In this document: positions 46,643 to 55,604 of the stretch, piece by piece
Numbering within the stretch: position 1 is the stretch's first letter
How the letters are laid out: every line of letters begins with the position of its first letter
NCBI RefSeq assembly: GCF_013523055.1
Contig: NZ_JAAMQM010000005.1
Location: 62,001-126,000, forward strand
Length of the DNA stretch: 64,000 bases
From: Pseudomonas capeferrum
GTDB lineage: Bacteria > Pseudomonadota > Gammaproteobacteria > Pseudomonadales > Pseudomonadaceae
Direction: 5' to 3'
Translations under genes and position numbers: made by a program
Notes under the pieces: generated by a model
Told to the model about the DNA's origin: nothing
The model's input: only the letters and a program-made list of their open reading frames with translations
Database searches by the model: none

Positions 46643-47086
46643 TCAATGCCCGTGACTTCGCCCCACATGCGAATGCTCCGTCTCCGGCACGGTGACTGCG
46701 CCGTTCACTTCCAGATGCTGCAGGATCGAGCACTGCAGCTCCTGCGCGTGACAATGCTGGCGCAGCTCCAGCAGTTGCGCCTGCAAGGCCTGCAGGCCGT
46801 CGATCCGGGCCTGGACATGCTCGATATGCTCATCGATCAGGGCATTGACGCTTTCGCACTCGGCCTCTGGGCTGTCCCGTAGACGCAGCAGGCGGCGGAT
46901 CTCTTCGAGCGTCATGTCCAAGGTGCGGCAATTGCGAATGAACGTCAGCCGCTCGACATGAGCCTGGGTATAGAGCCGGTAATTACCTTCGCTACGCGCG
47001 GGCTCGGGAAGCAGTCCTTCGCGCTCGTAGTAGCGAATGGTCTCCACGGCGCAGTCGGTGATCTTCGCAAGTTCTCCGATCTTCAT
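46643..47086 (-). CDS. cadR: MerR-family cadmium/lead/zinc-responsive regulator CadR
   Basis: A 147-residue MerR-type regulator. The winged helix-turn-helix is MKIGELAKITDCAVETIRYYEREGL-type at the N-terminus (written here only as MKIGELAKITDC). The metal-site cysteines are in EAECESVN (about residue 77) and in RQHCHAQELQC (about 112 and 119). The C-terminal tail is histidine-rich (EHSHVGRSHGH), as in P. putida CadR. It is divergent from cadA, with the operator between. It represses or under-twists the promoter until Cd(II), Pb(II) or Zn(II) binds. Confidence 0.93.
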   Translation of the reverse strand: MKIGELAKITDCAVETIRYYEREGLLPEPARSEGNYRLYTQAHVERLTFIRNCRTLDMTLEEIRRLLRLRDSPEAECESVNALIDEHIEHVQARIDGLQALQAQLLELRQHCHAQELQCSILQHLEVNGAVTVPETEHSHVGRSHGH

Positions 47087-47107
47087 GAGCTATTCCGAAT
47101 GGATGAC

Positions 47108-47138
47108 TTGACCCTATAGTGGCTACAGGGTGTTCACT
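47108..47138 (+). promoter_or_regulatory. CadR-controlled cadA promoter and operator
   Basis: A -35 element TTGACC (47108-47113) overlaps the dyad ACCCTATAGTGGCTACAGGG plus T (47111-47131). A candidate -10 TTCACT lies at 47133-47138. The 19-bp spacer, longer than 17 bp, with a central dyad is the hallmark of MerR-family activation. The dyad is the known CadR-type sequence. Confidence 0.85.
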
Positions 47139-47167
47139 TGGCAACAGGCTCACTTAAGGACGAACCC

Positions 47168-49414
47168 ATGAACCAGCCTGTCAGCCACGACCATGCCCAC
47201 GACCATGCCCACGGTGAACATGAGCACTCTCATGCCGGACATGCCCACAGTTGTTGCTCCACCGCTTCAGCCCCTGCCGTCGTACGGACGAGCGAATCGA
47301 CGAGCAGCGGTGCCAGGCTCAGCCGTTTTCGTATCCAGGCCATGGATTGCCCGACCGAGCAGAGCCTGATCCAGGACAAGCTGGGCAAGCTGGCGGGTAT
47401 CGAGCAGCTTGAGTTCAACCTTATCAATAGGGTGCTGGGCGTGCGCCACACGCTCGAAGAAACAGCCGAGATCGAACGGGCCATCGACAGCCTCGGCATG
47501 CACGCCGAGCCAATCGACGAGGGGGCCGACGATTCTGCACAGGCACCATCGGTCGGTGCCACCCGTTGGTGGCCCTTGGGGCTGTCCGCGCTGGCTGCGG
47601 TTGTCGCCGAAATCATCCACTTCACTTCCCTGGCGCCGGAGTGGGTAGTGGCCGGCCTGGCGTTTGCCGCCATCGTCGGCTGTGGCCTTGGCACCTACAA
47701 GAAAGGCTGGATCGCTCTCAAGAATCGTAATCTGAACATCAATGCGCTGATGAGTATCGCCGTCACGGGCGCCGTGCTGATCGGCCAATGGCCGGAAGCG
47801 GCCATGGTCATGGTGCTGTTCACCCTGGCGGAGCTCATCGAAGCGCGTTCCCTGGACCGGGCGCGTCATGCCATCGGTGGACTGATGCAGCTCAGTCCGG
47901 AAATGGCGACAGTGCGTCAGGCTGATGGCCAATGGCGGGAGGTCGAGGTCCGCGAGGTCGCCCTCGATGCCAGCGTGCGCGTACGTCCGGGCGAGCGTAT
48001 CGGGCTGGATGGCGAGGTAGTGAGCGGGCAGTCCAGTGTCGATCAGGCGCCGATCACTGGCGAAAGCCTGCCGATCGAGAAAGGCCCTGGAGATCGACTG
48101 TTCGCGGGCACGATCAACCAGGCGGGCTCACTCGAGTACCGTGTAACGGCGCTGGCCGGTCAATCGACACTGGCGCGTATCATCAAGGCGGTCGAGGAGG
48201 CTCAGGGCGTGCGGGCGCCGACCCAGCGTTTCGTGGACCGGTTCTCGCGCATCTATACGCCGGCCGTCTTTGCCGCGTCACTGGCCATTGCGATCATTCC
48301 ACCGCTGTTTCTTGCCGGCGCCTGGTTCGATTGGATCTACCGGGCACTGGTGCTGCTGGTCGTGGCATGCCCTTGCGCCTTGGTGATCTCGACGCCGGTA
48401 ACCATTGTCAGCGGCCTTGCGGCTGCGGCGCGCAAGGGCATCCTGATCAAGGGCGGGGTGTATCTCGAAGGAGGGCGCAAGCTCGACTTCCTGGCCTTGG
48501 ACAAGACCGGAACGCTGACCCATGGCAAGCCTGTCCAGACGGATTTCAAGCTGCTGGACCCCACGTTCGAGGACAGCGCGCAGCGGCTGGCCGCGGGCCT
48601 GGCCGAGCGCTCGGACCATCCGGTATCGCGTGCGGTGGCACAATTTGCCGCAACTCAGGGAGTGGTGCCGAACGATGTCGACGACTTCGCGGCCCTCGCA
48701 GGTCGAGGGGTACGTGGCACGATCGATGGCCAGACCTACCACCTGGGCAACCATCGCCTCGTCGAAGAGCTTGGGCTTTGCTCGCCACGGCTCGAAGCCG
48801 AGCTCGATGCACTGGAGCGCCAGGGCAAGACCGTCGTGCTGTTGCTAGGCAGCGCCGGACCACTGGCGCTGTTTGCCGTGGCTGATACGGTCAAGGACAG
48901 TAGCCGCCAGGCGATCGCCGAATTGCATGAGCTAGGCATCAAGACCCTGATGCTGACAGGCGACAATCCCCATACGGCCAACGCTATCGCCGCCCAGGTC
49001 GGCATTGATCAGGCCGAGGGCAACCTGCTGCCGGAGGACAAGCTGCACAGTATCGAGCGGCTTTATGCCCAGGGGCATCGAGTCGGCATGGTGGGTGACG
49101 GCATCAACGACGCACCGGCCCTGGCGCGCGCGGAGATCGGCTTCGCCATGGCGGCGGCGGGCAGTGACACTGCCATCGAGACCGCCGACGTGGCGCTCAT
49201 GGACGACGACCTGCGGAAAATCCCCGCCTTTATCAGGCTGTCGCGTCAGAGCGCGGCGATACTGACGCAGAACATCGTTCTGGCGCTGGTGATCAAGGCG
49301 GTTTTTCTGGGGATTACCTTTGCCGGGATGGCGACCATGTGGATGGCGGTTTTCGCCGATATGGGGGTCAGTCTGCTGGTCGTCTTCAATGGGTTGCGGT
49401 TGCTGCGCAAGTAG
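47168..49414 (+). CDS. cadA: Cd/Zn/Pb-exporting P1B-type ATPase
   Basis: A 748-residue heavy-metal P-type ATPase. The cytoplasmic N-terminus is histidine-rich (HDHAHDHAHGEHEHSHAGH) with a CC pair. A ferredoxin-like metal domain carries AMDCPTEQ (a DCxxE variant instead of CxxC). Core motifs are the membrane VACPCALVIS, phosphorylation site LALDKTGTLTHG, phosphatase TGES, nucleotide-site HP in SDHPVSRAV and hinge GDGINDAPALA. The start at 47168 follows AAGGA. It exports Cd(II), Zn(II) and Pb(II) to the periplasm under CadR control. Confidence 0.94.
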   Translation: MNQPVSHDHAHDHAHGEHEHSHAGHAHSCCSTASAPAVVRTSESTSSGARLSRFRIQAMDCPTEQSLIQDKLGKLAGIEQLEFNLINRVLGVRHTLEETAEIERAIDSLGMHAEPIDEGADDSAQAPSVGATRWWPLGLSALAAVVAEIIHFTSLAPEWVVAGLAFAAIVGCGLGTYKKGWIALKNRNLNINALMSIAVTGAVLIGQWPEAAMVMVLFTLAELIEARSLDRARHAIGGLMQLSPEMATVRQADGQWREVEVREVALDASVRVRPGERIGLDGEVVSGQSSVDQAPITGESLPIEKGPGDRLFAGTINQAGSLEYRVTALAGQSTLARIIKAVEEAQGVRAPTQRFVDRFSRIYTPAVFAASLAIAIIPPLFLAGAWFDWIYRALVLLVVACPCALVISTPVTIVSGLAAAARKGILIKGGVYLEGGRKLDFLALDKTGTLTHGKPVQTDFKLLDPTFEDSAQRLAAGLAERSDHPVSRAVAQFAATQGVVPNDVDDFAALAGRGVRGTIDGQTYHLGNHRLVEELGLCSPRLEAELDALERQGKTVVLLLGSAGPLALFAVADTVKDSSRQAIAELHELGIKTLMLTGDNPHTANAIAAQVGIDQAEGNLLPEDKLHSIERLYAQGHRVGMVGDGINDAPALARAEIGFAMAAAGSDTAIETADVALMDDDLRKIPAFIRLSRQSAAILTQNIVLALVIKAVFLGITFAGMATMWMAVFADMGVSLLVVFNGLRLLRK

Positions 49415-49660
49415 GAGGACTGGTCTTCTGCCACTCAACGTTGGAAAAGCAGACGATCGCCTTGTATCCGAGCGGCCCAGCCATAGGCGCTACTTAAGGT
49501 AATAGCAGCTAGGTACATGCCGTTTGGATGGTTTGATGCTCTCGGATCGAGCGCCGTACGCGCAGCATCGAGTGGTTCGGTATTGCGGCTTGATCCGATG
49601 CTCCTCAGTTAATGAAAAGCATTGCAAATGCCCAGGCTCTTCAGCTGCTGAAATCTCCTG
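49415..49660. other. Gene-free stretch after cadA
   Basis: No gene family, terminator with T-tract or regulatory motif was recognised between the cadA stop and the palindromic element. Confidence 0.5.
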
Positions 49661-49757
49661 TGAAGTTTATGGCCTGTCGCGGGTCAAGCCCGCTCGCCAC
49701 CTTGCGCACACACCTTGTGGTGAGCGGGCTTGACCCGCGAACAGGCCATAAGCTTCA
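49661..49757. repeat. Composite palindromic element with REPIN core (copy 2)
   Basis: TGAAGTTTATGGCCTGT (49661-49677) and ACAGGCCATAAGCTTCA (49741-49757) pair at 16 of 17 positions. They enclose REP arms TCGCGGGTCAAGCCCGCTCG and the inverse, ending GACCCGCGA. Weaker similarity extends outwards on both sides, like the copies at 30023-30219 and 54849-55040. Confidence 0.75.
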
Positions 49758-49890
49758 TAAAAGGCTTGAGAGAGAATAAAAGCATGGCACTAAAAAATGA
49801 ATGTTCTTGATCAAAGGCAGTGGGCAAGCTGAAGTGCTGGGCATTCCCGATGCCCCACGAGCTCAAGAACGCTTCAAGATCAGGCATCCT

Positions 49891-51255
49891 CTAAAGCTGC
49901 GCCACAAGCCCCTCCAGCTGCTCCTGCCGCTCCGCCTGGTTCAGCCGGGCGCCTGGATTGAGCGATGACCACTGCGGATGCGCGCGTGCCTTGCTCAATG
50001 CCTCGGGCAGCTTGCCCTTGCGCCAGGCCTGATCCTGCGGTTCGGGCAACTGGATGCTCTCTTGCGCGGCATGTCCGCGGCTGTCCAGAGCCTGCATCAA
50101 TTGCTGCTGGCGCAAGGCGAGCAGGCGCAGCACGCCGTCGTCGACAGTCAGTTCGCGCTGGCCCTTGAACTTGCCCATCAATCGCGAGCCGTAATTGCGC
50201 GCGGTTTGCAATGCGCCGCCAGCCAGAGCCCCAGCGAGGGCGGCCGCGCCCAAGGTGAGGCCGCCCACCAGCAGGTCGACACCGGCCCCGGCCGCCGCAC
50301 CCGCGGCTACGCCACTGCCTAGTCGTACACCCATCAGTTTGAGTGTCTCGGGATTGAACAGGTCATCGCCCCAGCGTCCGTCGAGCAGCGGCAGGTCACC
50401 GGGGCGGGCATCCTCGCGGCGGAAGGCGTACAGCTTGAGCAGGGCTTCGACACAACGCTGTTCCCGCTGGCGCACGTCCTGGCGCAGGGCTTCGATAGCC
50501 TTGGCTTCGGCAACAGGCTCGGACTCGACACTGCGCCGACAGGCGGCACAATCGAGAAGCAACTCGGCGATCAGACGCTTGCCGCTGCGCTGGCGCGCCA
50601 GACGCTGCGCCTGTTGATCATCGATCAGTCGCTGCAGGGCGGGGCGGGCGTTTTCCAGCAGCAGGGCCAGGCTTTCATAGAGACGACGCTCGCCATCCTG
50701 CGGCGGTGCGACGCTGTCGAAGCGCACCAGCGCGTGCAACCCCAGCCGGGCCAGGGCATCACGCCACTCGGGCTCGCGATGCTGGCTGCTGGCGACGAAG
50801 TTGAGCACAGGCAGCAAGGGCCTGCCGCAGCCGGCGAGCACTTCCAGTTCATCGCGGTACTTGGCCAGCACGGGCTCGCGAGCGTCGATCACATAGAGCC
50901 CCGCATTGCTGGACAGCAACTGACGCAGCACCTTGGCTTCCTGCTCGAATCGCTGGCGGGCCTCGCTGCCTTGCAGGAAGCGCTCCAGGCGGGCCGGGCC
51001 ATCCAGTCGCTCACCCGGCCGCTCGAGACGCTCCAGATGATCGAGCAGAGCGATGGCATCCTCCAGGCCAGGGGTGTCATAGAGCTCCAGCAATGGCTCG
51101 CCGTCGACCGACAGGCGTGCACCTTCCACATGCCGGGTAGTGCTGGGACGGTGGGACACTTCACCGAAACCTACATCGCGAGTCAGTGTGCGCAGCAGCG
51201 ACGTCTTGCCTACGTTGGTATGGCCGACGACGGCCAGTTTGAGGGGCTCAGTCAT
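49891..51255 (-). CDS. Era/YihA-like GTPase with DUF3482 C-terminus
   Basis: A 454-residue P-loop GTPase. G1 is GHTNVGKTS (residues 11-19), the switch region contains STTRHVEG, and G3 is ELYDTPGLED. The G4 position reads PVLNFVAS instead of NKxD, so guanine specificity is uncertain. The C-terminal half contains alanine/glycine-rich segments (VRLGSGVAAGAAAGAGVDLL and AALAGALAGGAL) that may contact membrane, as in DUF3482 proteins. ATG 51255 (GGAG seven bases upstream) was chosen over 51261; the frame is open to 51420. It overlaps the upstream DUF2868 gene by 8 bp, so the two probably work together. Confidence 0.8.
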   Translation of the reverse strand: MTEPLKLAVVGHTNVGKTSLLRTLTRDVGFGEVSHRPSTTRHVEGARLSVDGEPLLELYDTPGLEDAIALLDHLERLERPGERLDGPARLERFLQGSEARQRFEQEAKVLRQLLSSNAGLYVIDAREPVLAKYRDELEVLAGCGRPLLPVLNFVASSQHREPEWRDALARLGLHALVRFDSVAPPQDGERRLYESLALLLENARPALQRLIDDQQAQRLARQRSGKRLIAELLLDCAACRRSVESEPVAEAKAIEALRQDVRQREQRCVEALLKLYAFRREDARPGDLPLLDGRWGDDLFNPETLKLMGVRLGSGVAAGAAAGAGVDLLVGGLTLGAAALAGALAGGALQTARNYGSRLMGKFKGQRELTVDDGVLRLLALRQQQLMQALDSRGHAAQESIQLPEPQDQAWRKGKLPEALSKARAHPQWSSLNPGARLNQAERQEQLEGLVAQL

Positions 51256-52627
51256 GGCCATGCTCCAGCCAGTCCACGGGGGCGGCATCGACGTGGACCA
51301 ACCCCAGTCGATCGAGGGCGTGACGCCAGTCACCGAGGCGCGCGGCGTCCAATGCTTGCCCGGGCACCGCCCCCAGCAACCAGACACGTGTGGCGCCGGC
51401 GTTGCGTGCCAGCTCGGCAAGCAGCGCCAGGCTGCCGCGGTCTGGCGAACGACGTGGGTCGCAGGCGATGGCCAGGCGCGCGGGAGGGAACCGGCTTAAC
51501 TGTTCCAGTAGCCTGTTGCGCGATTCGCGGCTGTCCAGCACACCCGCGTCGCTCACGCTCGGGGGAATCTGCGGTGGCCAAGGGCGCTGGTCGTCCAGCT
51601 CCAGCCCCACGAGCACGGCGCCATGGTTCGCGTCGCCGGATTGTCCGGTCATGACCGACGGCAGCGCGTCCGGGGCGGGATCCTGCACGCCGATACGCTC
51701 GCTGCTGGGCATCAGTACATCGCGCAACTGGCTATAGCCCGGCAAGCCCGTATCCAGGACAAGCCGCTGGCGGCCTCGGCGCCAACGGCCCAGGCACAGC
51801 AAGGCCAGCAACAGACGCGGTAGCAAGCCATACACCAGGACCACGCCCAACAACCAGCTGGCCCAGGCCTGACGCGCCGTTTCGAGCACAGGCCCGGAGG
51901 CGCCACTGGCGCGGATCATGGCCTCGTCGGGCGTGACGAAACCCAGCAGCGAGGGCAGGCTGCCCAGGGTCTGGGTCAGGTCGATGAAGGGTCCGGCCCC
52001 AAGCAGGGTCGTTTCCCAGACAAAGCCGTAGCGCCGCGTGGCCAGCAGCGCCAGCAGCATGACCAGCGCGGTGGAGAGCGCCAGCAGCCAGAGCGCATGG
52101 ACCAGCAGACCCAGTAGCCAGCGATCGAGCCGCTGACGTTGCAAGAGTACGAGCAGGGCGGGCGCCAGGTGCGCGGCCTTGGCATCGCGGGCGAAGCGCT
52201 CGCTCAACCACAGCCACAAACGGCCGAGCCCGGTGCCGTTTTCATTGACGAGAACCAGGCCTGCCGCCCAGCCAAGCAGGAGCAGAAGGTTCAAGCCCAG
52301 CAGGCTGCCCAGTGCCCAGAACACATTGACCGGGCGTTGTCCGTCGCCGAGCGCCGCAAAGGCCAGGCCGGCGCCACTGAACAGTGCCATGACGGCAAGC
52401 GCCAGCAATGCCAGGCGCGCGCCTTGCTTCCAATGCCTGAGCGCGGCGCTCATGCCATCGCGCTCGGCCAGCCACAGCGCTCGCGACTCGATCCGGTCAG
52501 CCAGATCGCCTCCTTGCTGGCGGGCACGGCGGTTGGCTTCCTGATCTTCCAGCGGGCCGGCATGTTCCTCGCGCAGACGCACCGCTTCGGTGAGCCAGCG
52601 CTTGTCGAGTTGAGTCAGTCCAGTCAC
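51248..52627 (-). CDS. DUF2868-family membrane protein, GTPase partner
   Basis: About 459 residues with a cytoplasmic N-terminus (LTEAVRLREEHAGPLEDQEA), four or so membrane segments between about 70 and 300, and a soluble C-terminal domain (about 310-459) with a Rossmann-like rhythm (RLAIACDPRRSPDRGSL, ATRVWLLGAVPG). It matches DUF2868. The start is uncertain: a GTG at 52627 is preceded by GGAAG, while the frame stays open to 52672. The downstream GTPase gene overlaps its end, suggesting translational coupling and a membrane GTPase complex of unknown function. Confidence 0.75.
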   Translation of the reverse strand: MTGLTQLDKRWLTEAVRLREEHAGPLEDQEANRRARQQGGDLADRIESRALWLAERDGMSAALRHWKQGARLALLALAVMALFSGAGLAFAALGDGQRPVNVFWALGSLLGLNLLLLLGWAAGLVLVNENGTGLGRLWLWLSERFARDAKAAHLAPALLVLLQRQRLDRWLLGLLVHALWLLALSTALVMLLALLATRRYGFVWETTLLGAGPFIDLTQTLGSLPSLLGFVTPDEAMIRASGASGPVLETARQAWASWLLGVVLVYGLLPRLLLALLCLGRWRRGRQRLVLDTGLPGYSQLRDVLMPSSERIGVQDPAPDALPSVMTGQSGDANHGAVLVGLELDDQRPWPPQIPPSVSDAGVLDSRESRNRLLEQLSRFPPARLAIACDPRRSPDRGSLALLAELARNAGATRVWLLGAVPGQALDAARLGDWRHALDRLGLVHVDAAPVDWLEHGHD

Positions 52628-52702
52628 AGGGGCTTCCGTCGAACAAGTCAGCCCACAGCATAACCCAGGCACCGCACCGCGGCCTTTGCTATCCTCGCGG
52701 GC

Positions 52703-53221
52703 ATGACGACATCACTTCCCTTAAGCCTGATCGCGGCCCTCGCCGAGAACCGCGTGATCGGCATCGACAACAGCATGCCCTGGCACCTGCCGGGGGATTT
52801 CAAATACTTCAAGGCGACAACCCTGGGCAAGCCGATCATCATGGGCCGCAAGACCTGGGACTCGCTGGGTCGGCCGCTACCGGGACGGCTGAACCTGGTG
52901 GTCAGTCGCCAGGAGGGCTTGCAACTGGAAGGTGCGGAGGTCTTCGACTCGCTCGAAGCGGCCCTACTGCGTGCGCAGCAGTGGGCAAAAGAGCAGGGTG
53001 TCGATGAGCTCATGCTGATCGGCGGCGCGCAGCTTTATGGTCAAGCCCTTGAACGCGGCCTGGTCAGCCGCATGTACCTGACCCGAGTCGAACTCGAGCC
53101 AGAGGGAGACGCTTGGTTTCCCGAGTTCGATCAGGCCCGGTGGCAACGCACTTCGTGCCAGCCGCAGGCAGCCGAGGATGGCAAGCCCGCGCACCGCTTC
53201 GAGGTCTGGGACAAGCGCTGA
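52703..53221 (+). CDS. folA: Dihydrofolate reductase
   Basis: A 172-residue NADPH-dependent enzyme reducing dihydrofolate to tetrahydrofolate, the target of trimethoprim. Motifs are LIAALAENRVIGIDNSMPWH, the catalytic acidic residue in LPGDFKYFK, IIMGRKTWDSLGRPLPGR and LIGGAQLYGQAL. Length is normal. It is divergent from the DUF2868 gene with only 75 bp between. It regenerates the cofactor consumed by ThyA. Confidence 0.95.
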   Translation: MTTSLPLSLIAALAENRVIGIDNSMPWHLPGDFKYFKATTLGKPIIMGRKTWDSLGRPLPGRLNLVVSRQEGLQLEGAEVFDSLEAALLRAQQWAKEQGVDELMLIGGAQLYGQALERGLVSRMYLTRVELEPEGDAWFPEFDQARWQRTSCQPQAAEDGKPAHRFEVWDKR

Positions 53222-53280
53222 AGCGCTCTATGCGGTAGCAGGAGCGCCATTGCGGCGCCCCGCGAGACGATCGAAGTCCT

Positions 53281-54672
53281 TCAGGACTGGCTCAACTGGG
53301 CATGTCTATCGGCTTGCAGCACCTCATGGTCAGTCTGCTTGAGCAACTGGCTGGTCACTACCCCGGCGGTCATCGACCCGCTCACGTTCAAGGCCGTACG
53401 CCCCATGTCGATCAGCGGCTCCACCGAGATGAGCAACGCGACCAGTTCCACCGGCAGGCCCATGGCGGGCAGCACGATCAGCGCCGCGAAGGTCGCGCCG
53501 CCGCCGACACCCGCGACGCCCGCCGAGCTCAGGGTGACGATGGCGACCAGGGTCGCGATCCAGAGAGGATCGAATGTATCGATGCCTACCGCTGGCGCCA
53601 CCATCACGGCAAGCATGGCTGGATAGAGACCGGCGCAACCGTTCTGGCCGATAGTCGTACCGAAGGAGGCAGAGAAACTGGCGATCGACTGGGGTATGCC
53701 CAAGCGTTGCGTCTGGGCCTCGATATTCAGCGGGATGCTGGCTGCGCTGGAGCGGCTGGTGAAGGCGAAGGTCAGCACCGGCCAGACCTTGCGAAAGAAA
53801 CGCAGCGGGCTGACGCCAGTGGCTGCGAGGATGGCTCCGTGGACCATGAACATCAGCGCCAGGCCGAGGTAGGAAACCATCACGAAGCTGCCCAGTTTGA
53901 GGATGTCCTCGAGGTTGGAACTGGCCACGACCTTGGCCATCAAGGCCAGTACGCCGTAGGGAGTGAGCTTCATCACCAGGCGCACCAGACGCATCACCCA
54001 GGCCTGCAGGACATCGATGGCCGACAGGGCACGTTGGCCCTTTTCGACGTCATCCTTGATCAGTTGCAAGGCGGCAAGCCCCAGGAATACTGCGAAGATC
54101 ACCACGCTGATGATCGACGTCGGCTTGGCCCGCGCCAGGTCGCCCACGGGGTTGCTGGGGAGGAACGATAACAGCAGTTGCGGAATGTTGAGATCGGCGA
54201 CCTTGCCGGCGTAGTCGCTGTGGATCGCCTGCAGACGGGCGGTTTCCTGAGCTCCCGCGACCAGCCCTTGGGCGGTAAGCCCGAACAGGTTGGTCAGGGC
54301 AATGCCGATCAGCGCGGCGATGGCGGTGGTCAGCAGCAAGGTGCCGATGCTCAGTACGCTGATACGACCGAGCGAGGAGGCGTTGTGCAGCCGCGCCACC
54401 GCGGCGAGAATCGAAGCGAAGACCAACGGGATGACGATCATCTGCAGGAGTTGGACATAGCCATTGCCGACCAGGTCGAGCCAGCTGATGGTCGCTTTCA
54501 GCGTTGCGCTGCCAGCGCCATGGATGGCGTGCAGCGCGGCGCCGAACAGCACGCCGAGGACCAGGCCCAGCAAGACTTTCTTCGCCAGGCTCCAGTCGGT
54601 ATGGCGAGTCTGCGCCAGGCCTAGCAACAAGGCCAGGAACGCCAGCAGGTTGAGTGACAACGGCAGGTTCAT
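53281..54672 (-). CDS. Cystine:cation symporter (TcyP-like, DAACS family)
   Basis: A 463-residue inner-membrane symporter of the dicarboxylate/amino acid:cation family with eight membrane segments plus two re-entrant hairpins. Signatures are [54 protein letters not shown] and [17 protein letters not shown]. The NGCAG in place of NMDGT-type ligand motifs is typical of the L-cystine members TcyP/YdjN. It is convergent with folA. Cystine uptake would serve sulfur nutrition, like the block at 15.6-22.5 kb. Confidence 0.85.
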   Translation of the reverse strand: MNLPLSLNLLAFLALLLGLAQTRHTDWSLAKKVLLGLVLGVLFGAALHAIHGAGSATLKATISWLDLVGNGYVQLLQMIVIPLVFASILAAVARLHNASSLGRISVLSIGTLLLTTAIAALIGIALTNLFGLTAQGLVAGAQETARLQAIHSDYAGKVADLNIPQLLLSFLPSNPVGDLARAKPTSIISVVIFAVFLGLAALQLIKDDVEKGQRALSAIDVLQAWVMRLVRLVMKLTPYGVLALMAKVVASSNLEDILKLGSFVMVSYLGLALMFMVHGAILAATGVSPLRFFRKVWPVLTFAFTSRSSAASIPLNIEAQTQRLGIPQSIASFSASFGTTIGQNGCAGLYPAMLAVMVAPAVGIDTFDPLWIATLVAIVTLSSAGVAGVGGGATFAALIVLPAMGLPVELVALLISVEPLIDMGRTALNVSGSMTAGVVTSQLLKQTDHEVLQADRHAQLSQS

Positions 54673-54848
54673 TCAAGCTCCAAGATAAAGCGAACAGGGC
54701 ATCGCTTTCACGCGATCTGGAGCGAAATGCTAACAGGGTGAAAACCCACGGACCTAGAACCAAATGGAATTTGGCTAGATGACTCTGGACGCCTGCGAGG
54801 CGCAAACGCAGCGGTTGGCCCAATGCCAGTCAGTCAAGGAGGAAAATT
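54673..54848. other. Upstream region of the cystine symporter gene
   Basis: No gene recognised; it presumably carries the symporter promoter, which I could not place by eye. Confidence 0.4.
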
Positions 54849-55040
54849 GATCTTCACGTGCTGAAGCTTTTTCTTTCGGCTTTCAAAATATTCTTTGATG
54901 CTGATGGCCTCATCGCGGGACAAGCCCGCTCGCCACTGGGAATGTACCGCGCCTCGGTGGCGAGCGGGCTTGTCCCGCGATGAGGTATCAGCATCCAAAA
55001 ATTTCGAGCGCCACCCAATAAGCTTTGGCATGTAAAGATC
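54849..55040. repeat. Composite palindromic element with REPIN core (copy 3)
   Basis: GATCTTCACGTGCTGAAGCT plus T (54849-54869) and its inverse (55020-55040) match at 17 of 21 positions. The core REPIN reads GGCCTCATCGCGGGACAAGC on the left and GGGCTTGTCCCGCGATGAGG on the right. The flanks resemble copy 1 (both have an upstream TTTCGGCTT/CTTCGGCTT and a downstream ACTGGCATT or GCTGGCATT), so the mobile unit is larger than a REPIN. Confidence 0.75.
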
Positions 55041-55116
55041 GAATATTTTCCTCAACTGACTGGCATTGAACGGTTGGCTTAGCCAGGCGGCCCGATCAGC
55101 TTTGCCCGCCCGGCTT

Positions 55117-55485
55117 TCAAGGTGTATGGATCGTGATGACGTAAACACCCGCTTCGATCTCATGGCCTTGGACGTCGACTATTTTGTAAGACCAGGACGG
55201 GTTGCGCTCGGCTTGCGCATGCATGGCTTTCAAGTTGGGTGCGGCAAGACTTGAACCGGCGGATTCAATAGTCAGGCGAGGGATCCTTGCTTGTGCATCG
55301 AGGCTATTACCCGTCGATCCAGGACAATCGCTGATTTCCAGCCTGCCTCGATCGGCCTGCCAGGCCGTGGTGCAGATATCGATGATCATGCCTTGGAAGC
55401 GCAGCCTATTCTCGGCTTGAATTGACGGCACCGCGAGGAAATTGCAAACCGTAGCAGTTGTAAAAAGCTTGGTGAGCCTGTTCAT
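55117..55485 (-). CDS. Small secreted protein of unknown function
   Basis: A 122-residue protein with a signal peptide (about residues 1-25, ending IQA) and a mature part beginning ENRLRFQGMIIDICTT. Cys38 and Cys54 could form a disulfide. The short beta-rich pattern and the GxIxDxxC-like start are slightly reminiscent of fimbrial pilin domains, but the cysteine spacing is too short and no chaperone or usher is nearby. Possibly periplasmic or surface exposed. I do not recognise the family. Confidence 0.55.
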   Translation of the reverse strand: MNRLTKLFTTATVCNFLAVPSIQAENRLRFQGMIIDICTTAWQADRGRLEISDCPGSTGNSLDAQARIPRLTIESAGSSLAAPNLKAMHAQAERNPSWSYKIVDVQGHEIEAGVYVITIHTP

Positions 55486-55562
55486 CGGGTCTACTCACTG
55501 TAGGAATTCCAACCTGCAGTGTGAGACGGACGTCCTGCCAGAGCTGTGAAGCCGCGCACAAA

Positions 55563-55585
55563 AAACCGGCGCACAAGGCGCCGGT
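55563..55585 (-). terminator. Intrinsic terminator of ilvD
   Basis: AACCGGCGC (55563-55571) and GCGCCGGTT (55577-55585) form a 9-bp stem. On the minus strand it runs into five T residues (A at 55560-55564), about 20 bp after the ilvD stop. Confidence 0.85.
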
Positions 55586-55604
55586 TCGGTGTTTCAGAAC
55601 GGTC

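Noticed and set aside
49610..49800. Possible small RNA gene at the strong palindrome after cadA
   Set aside because: The palindrome is explained by the repeated REPIN-core element; no promoter or T-tract was seen.
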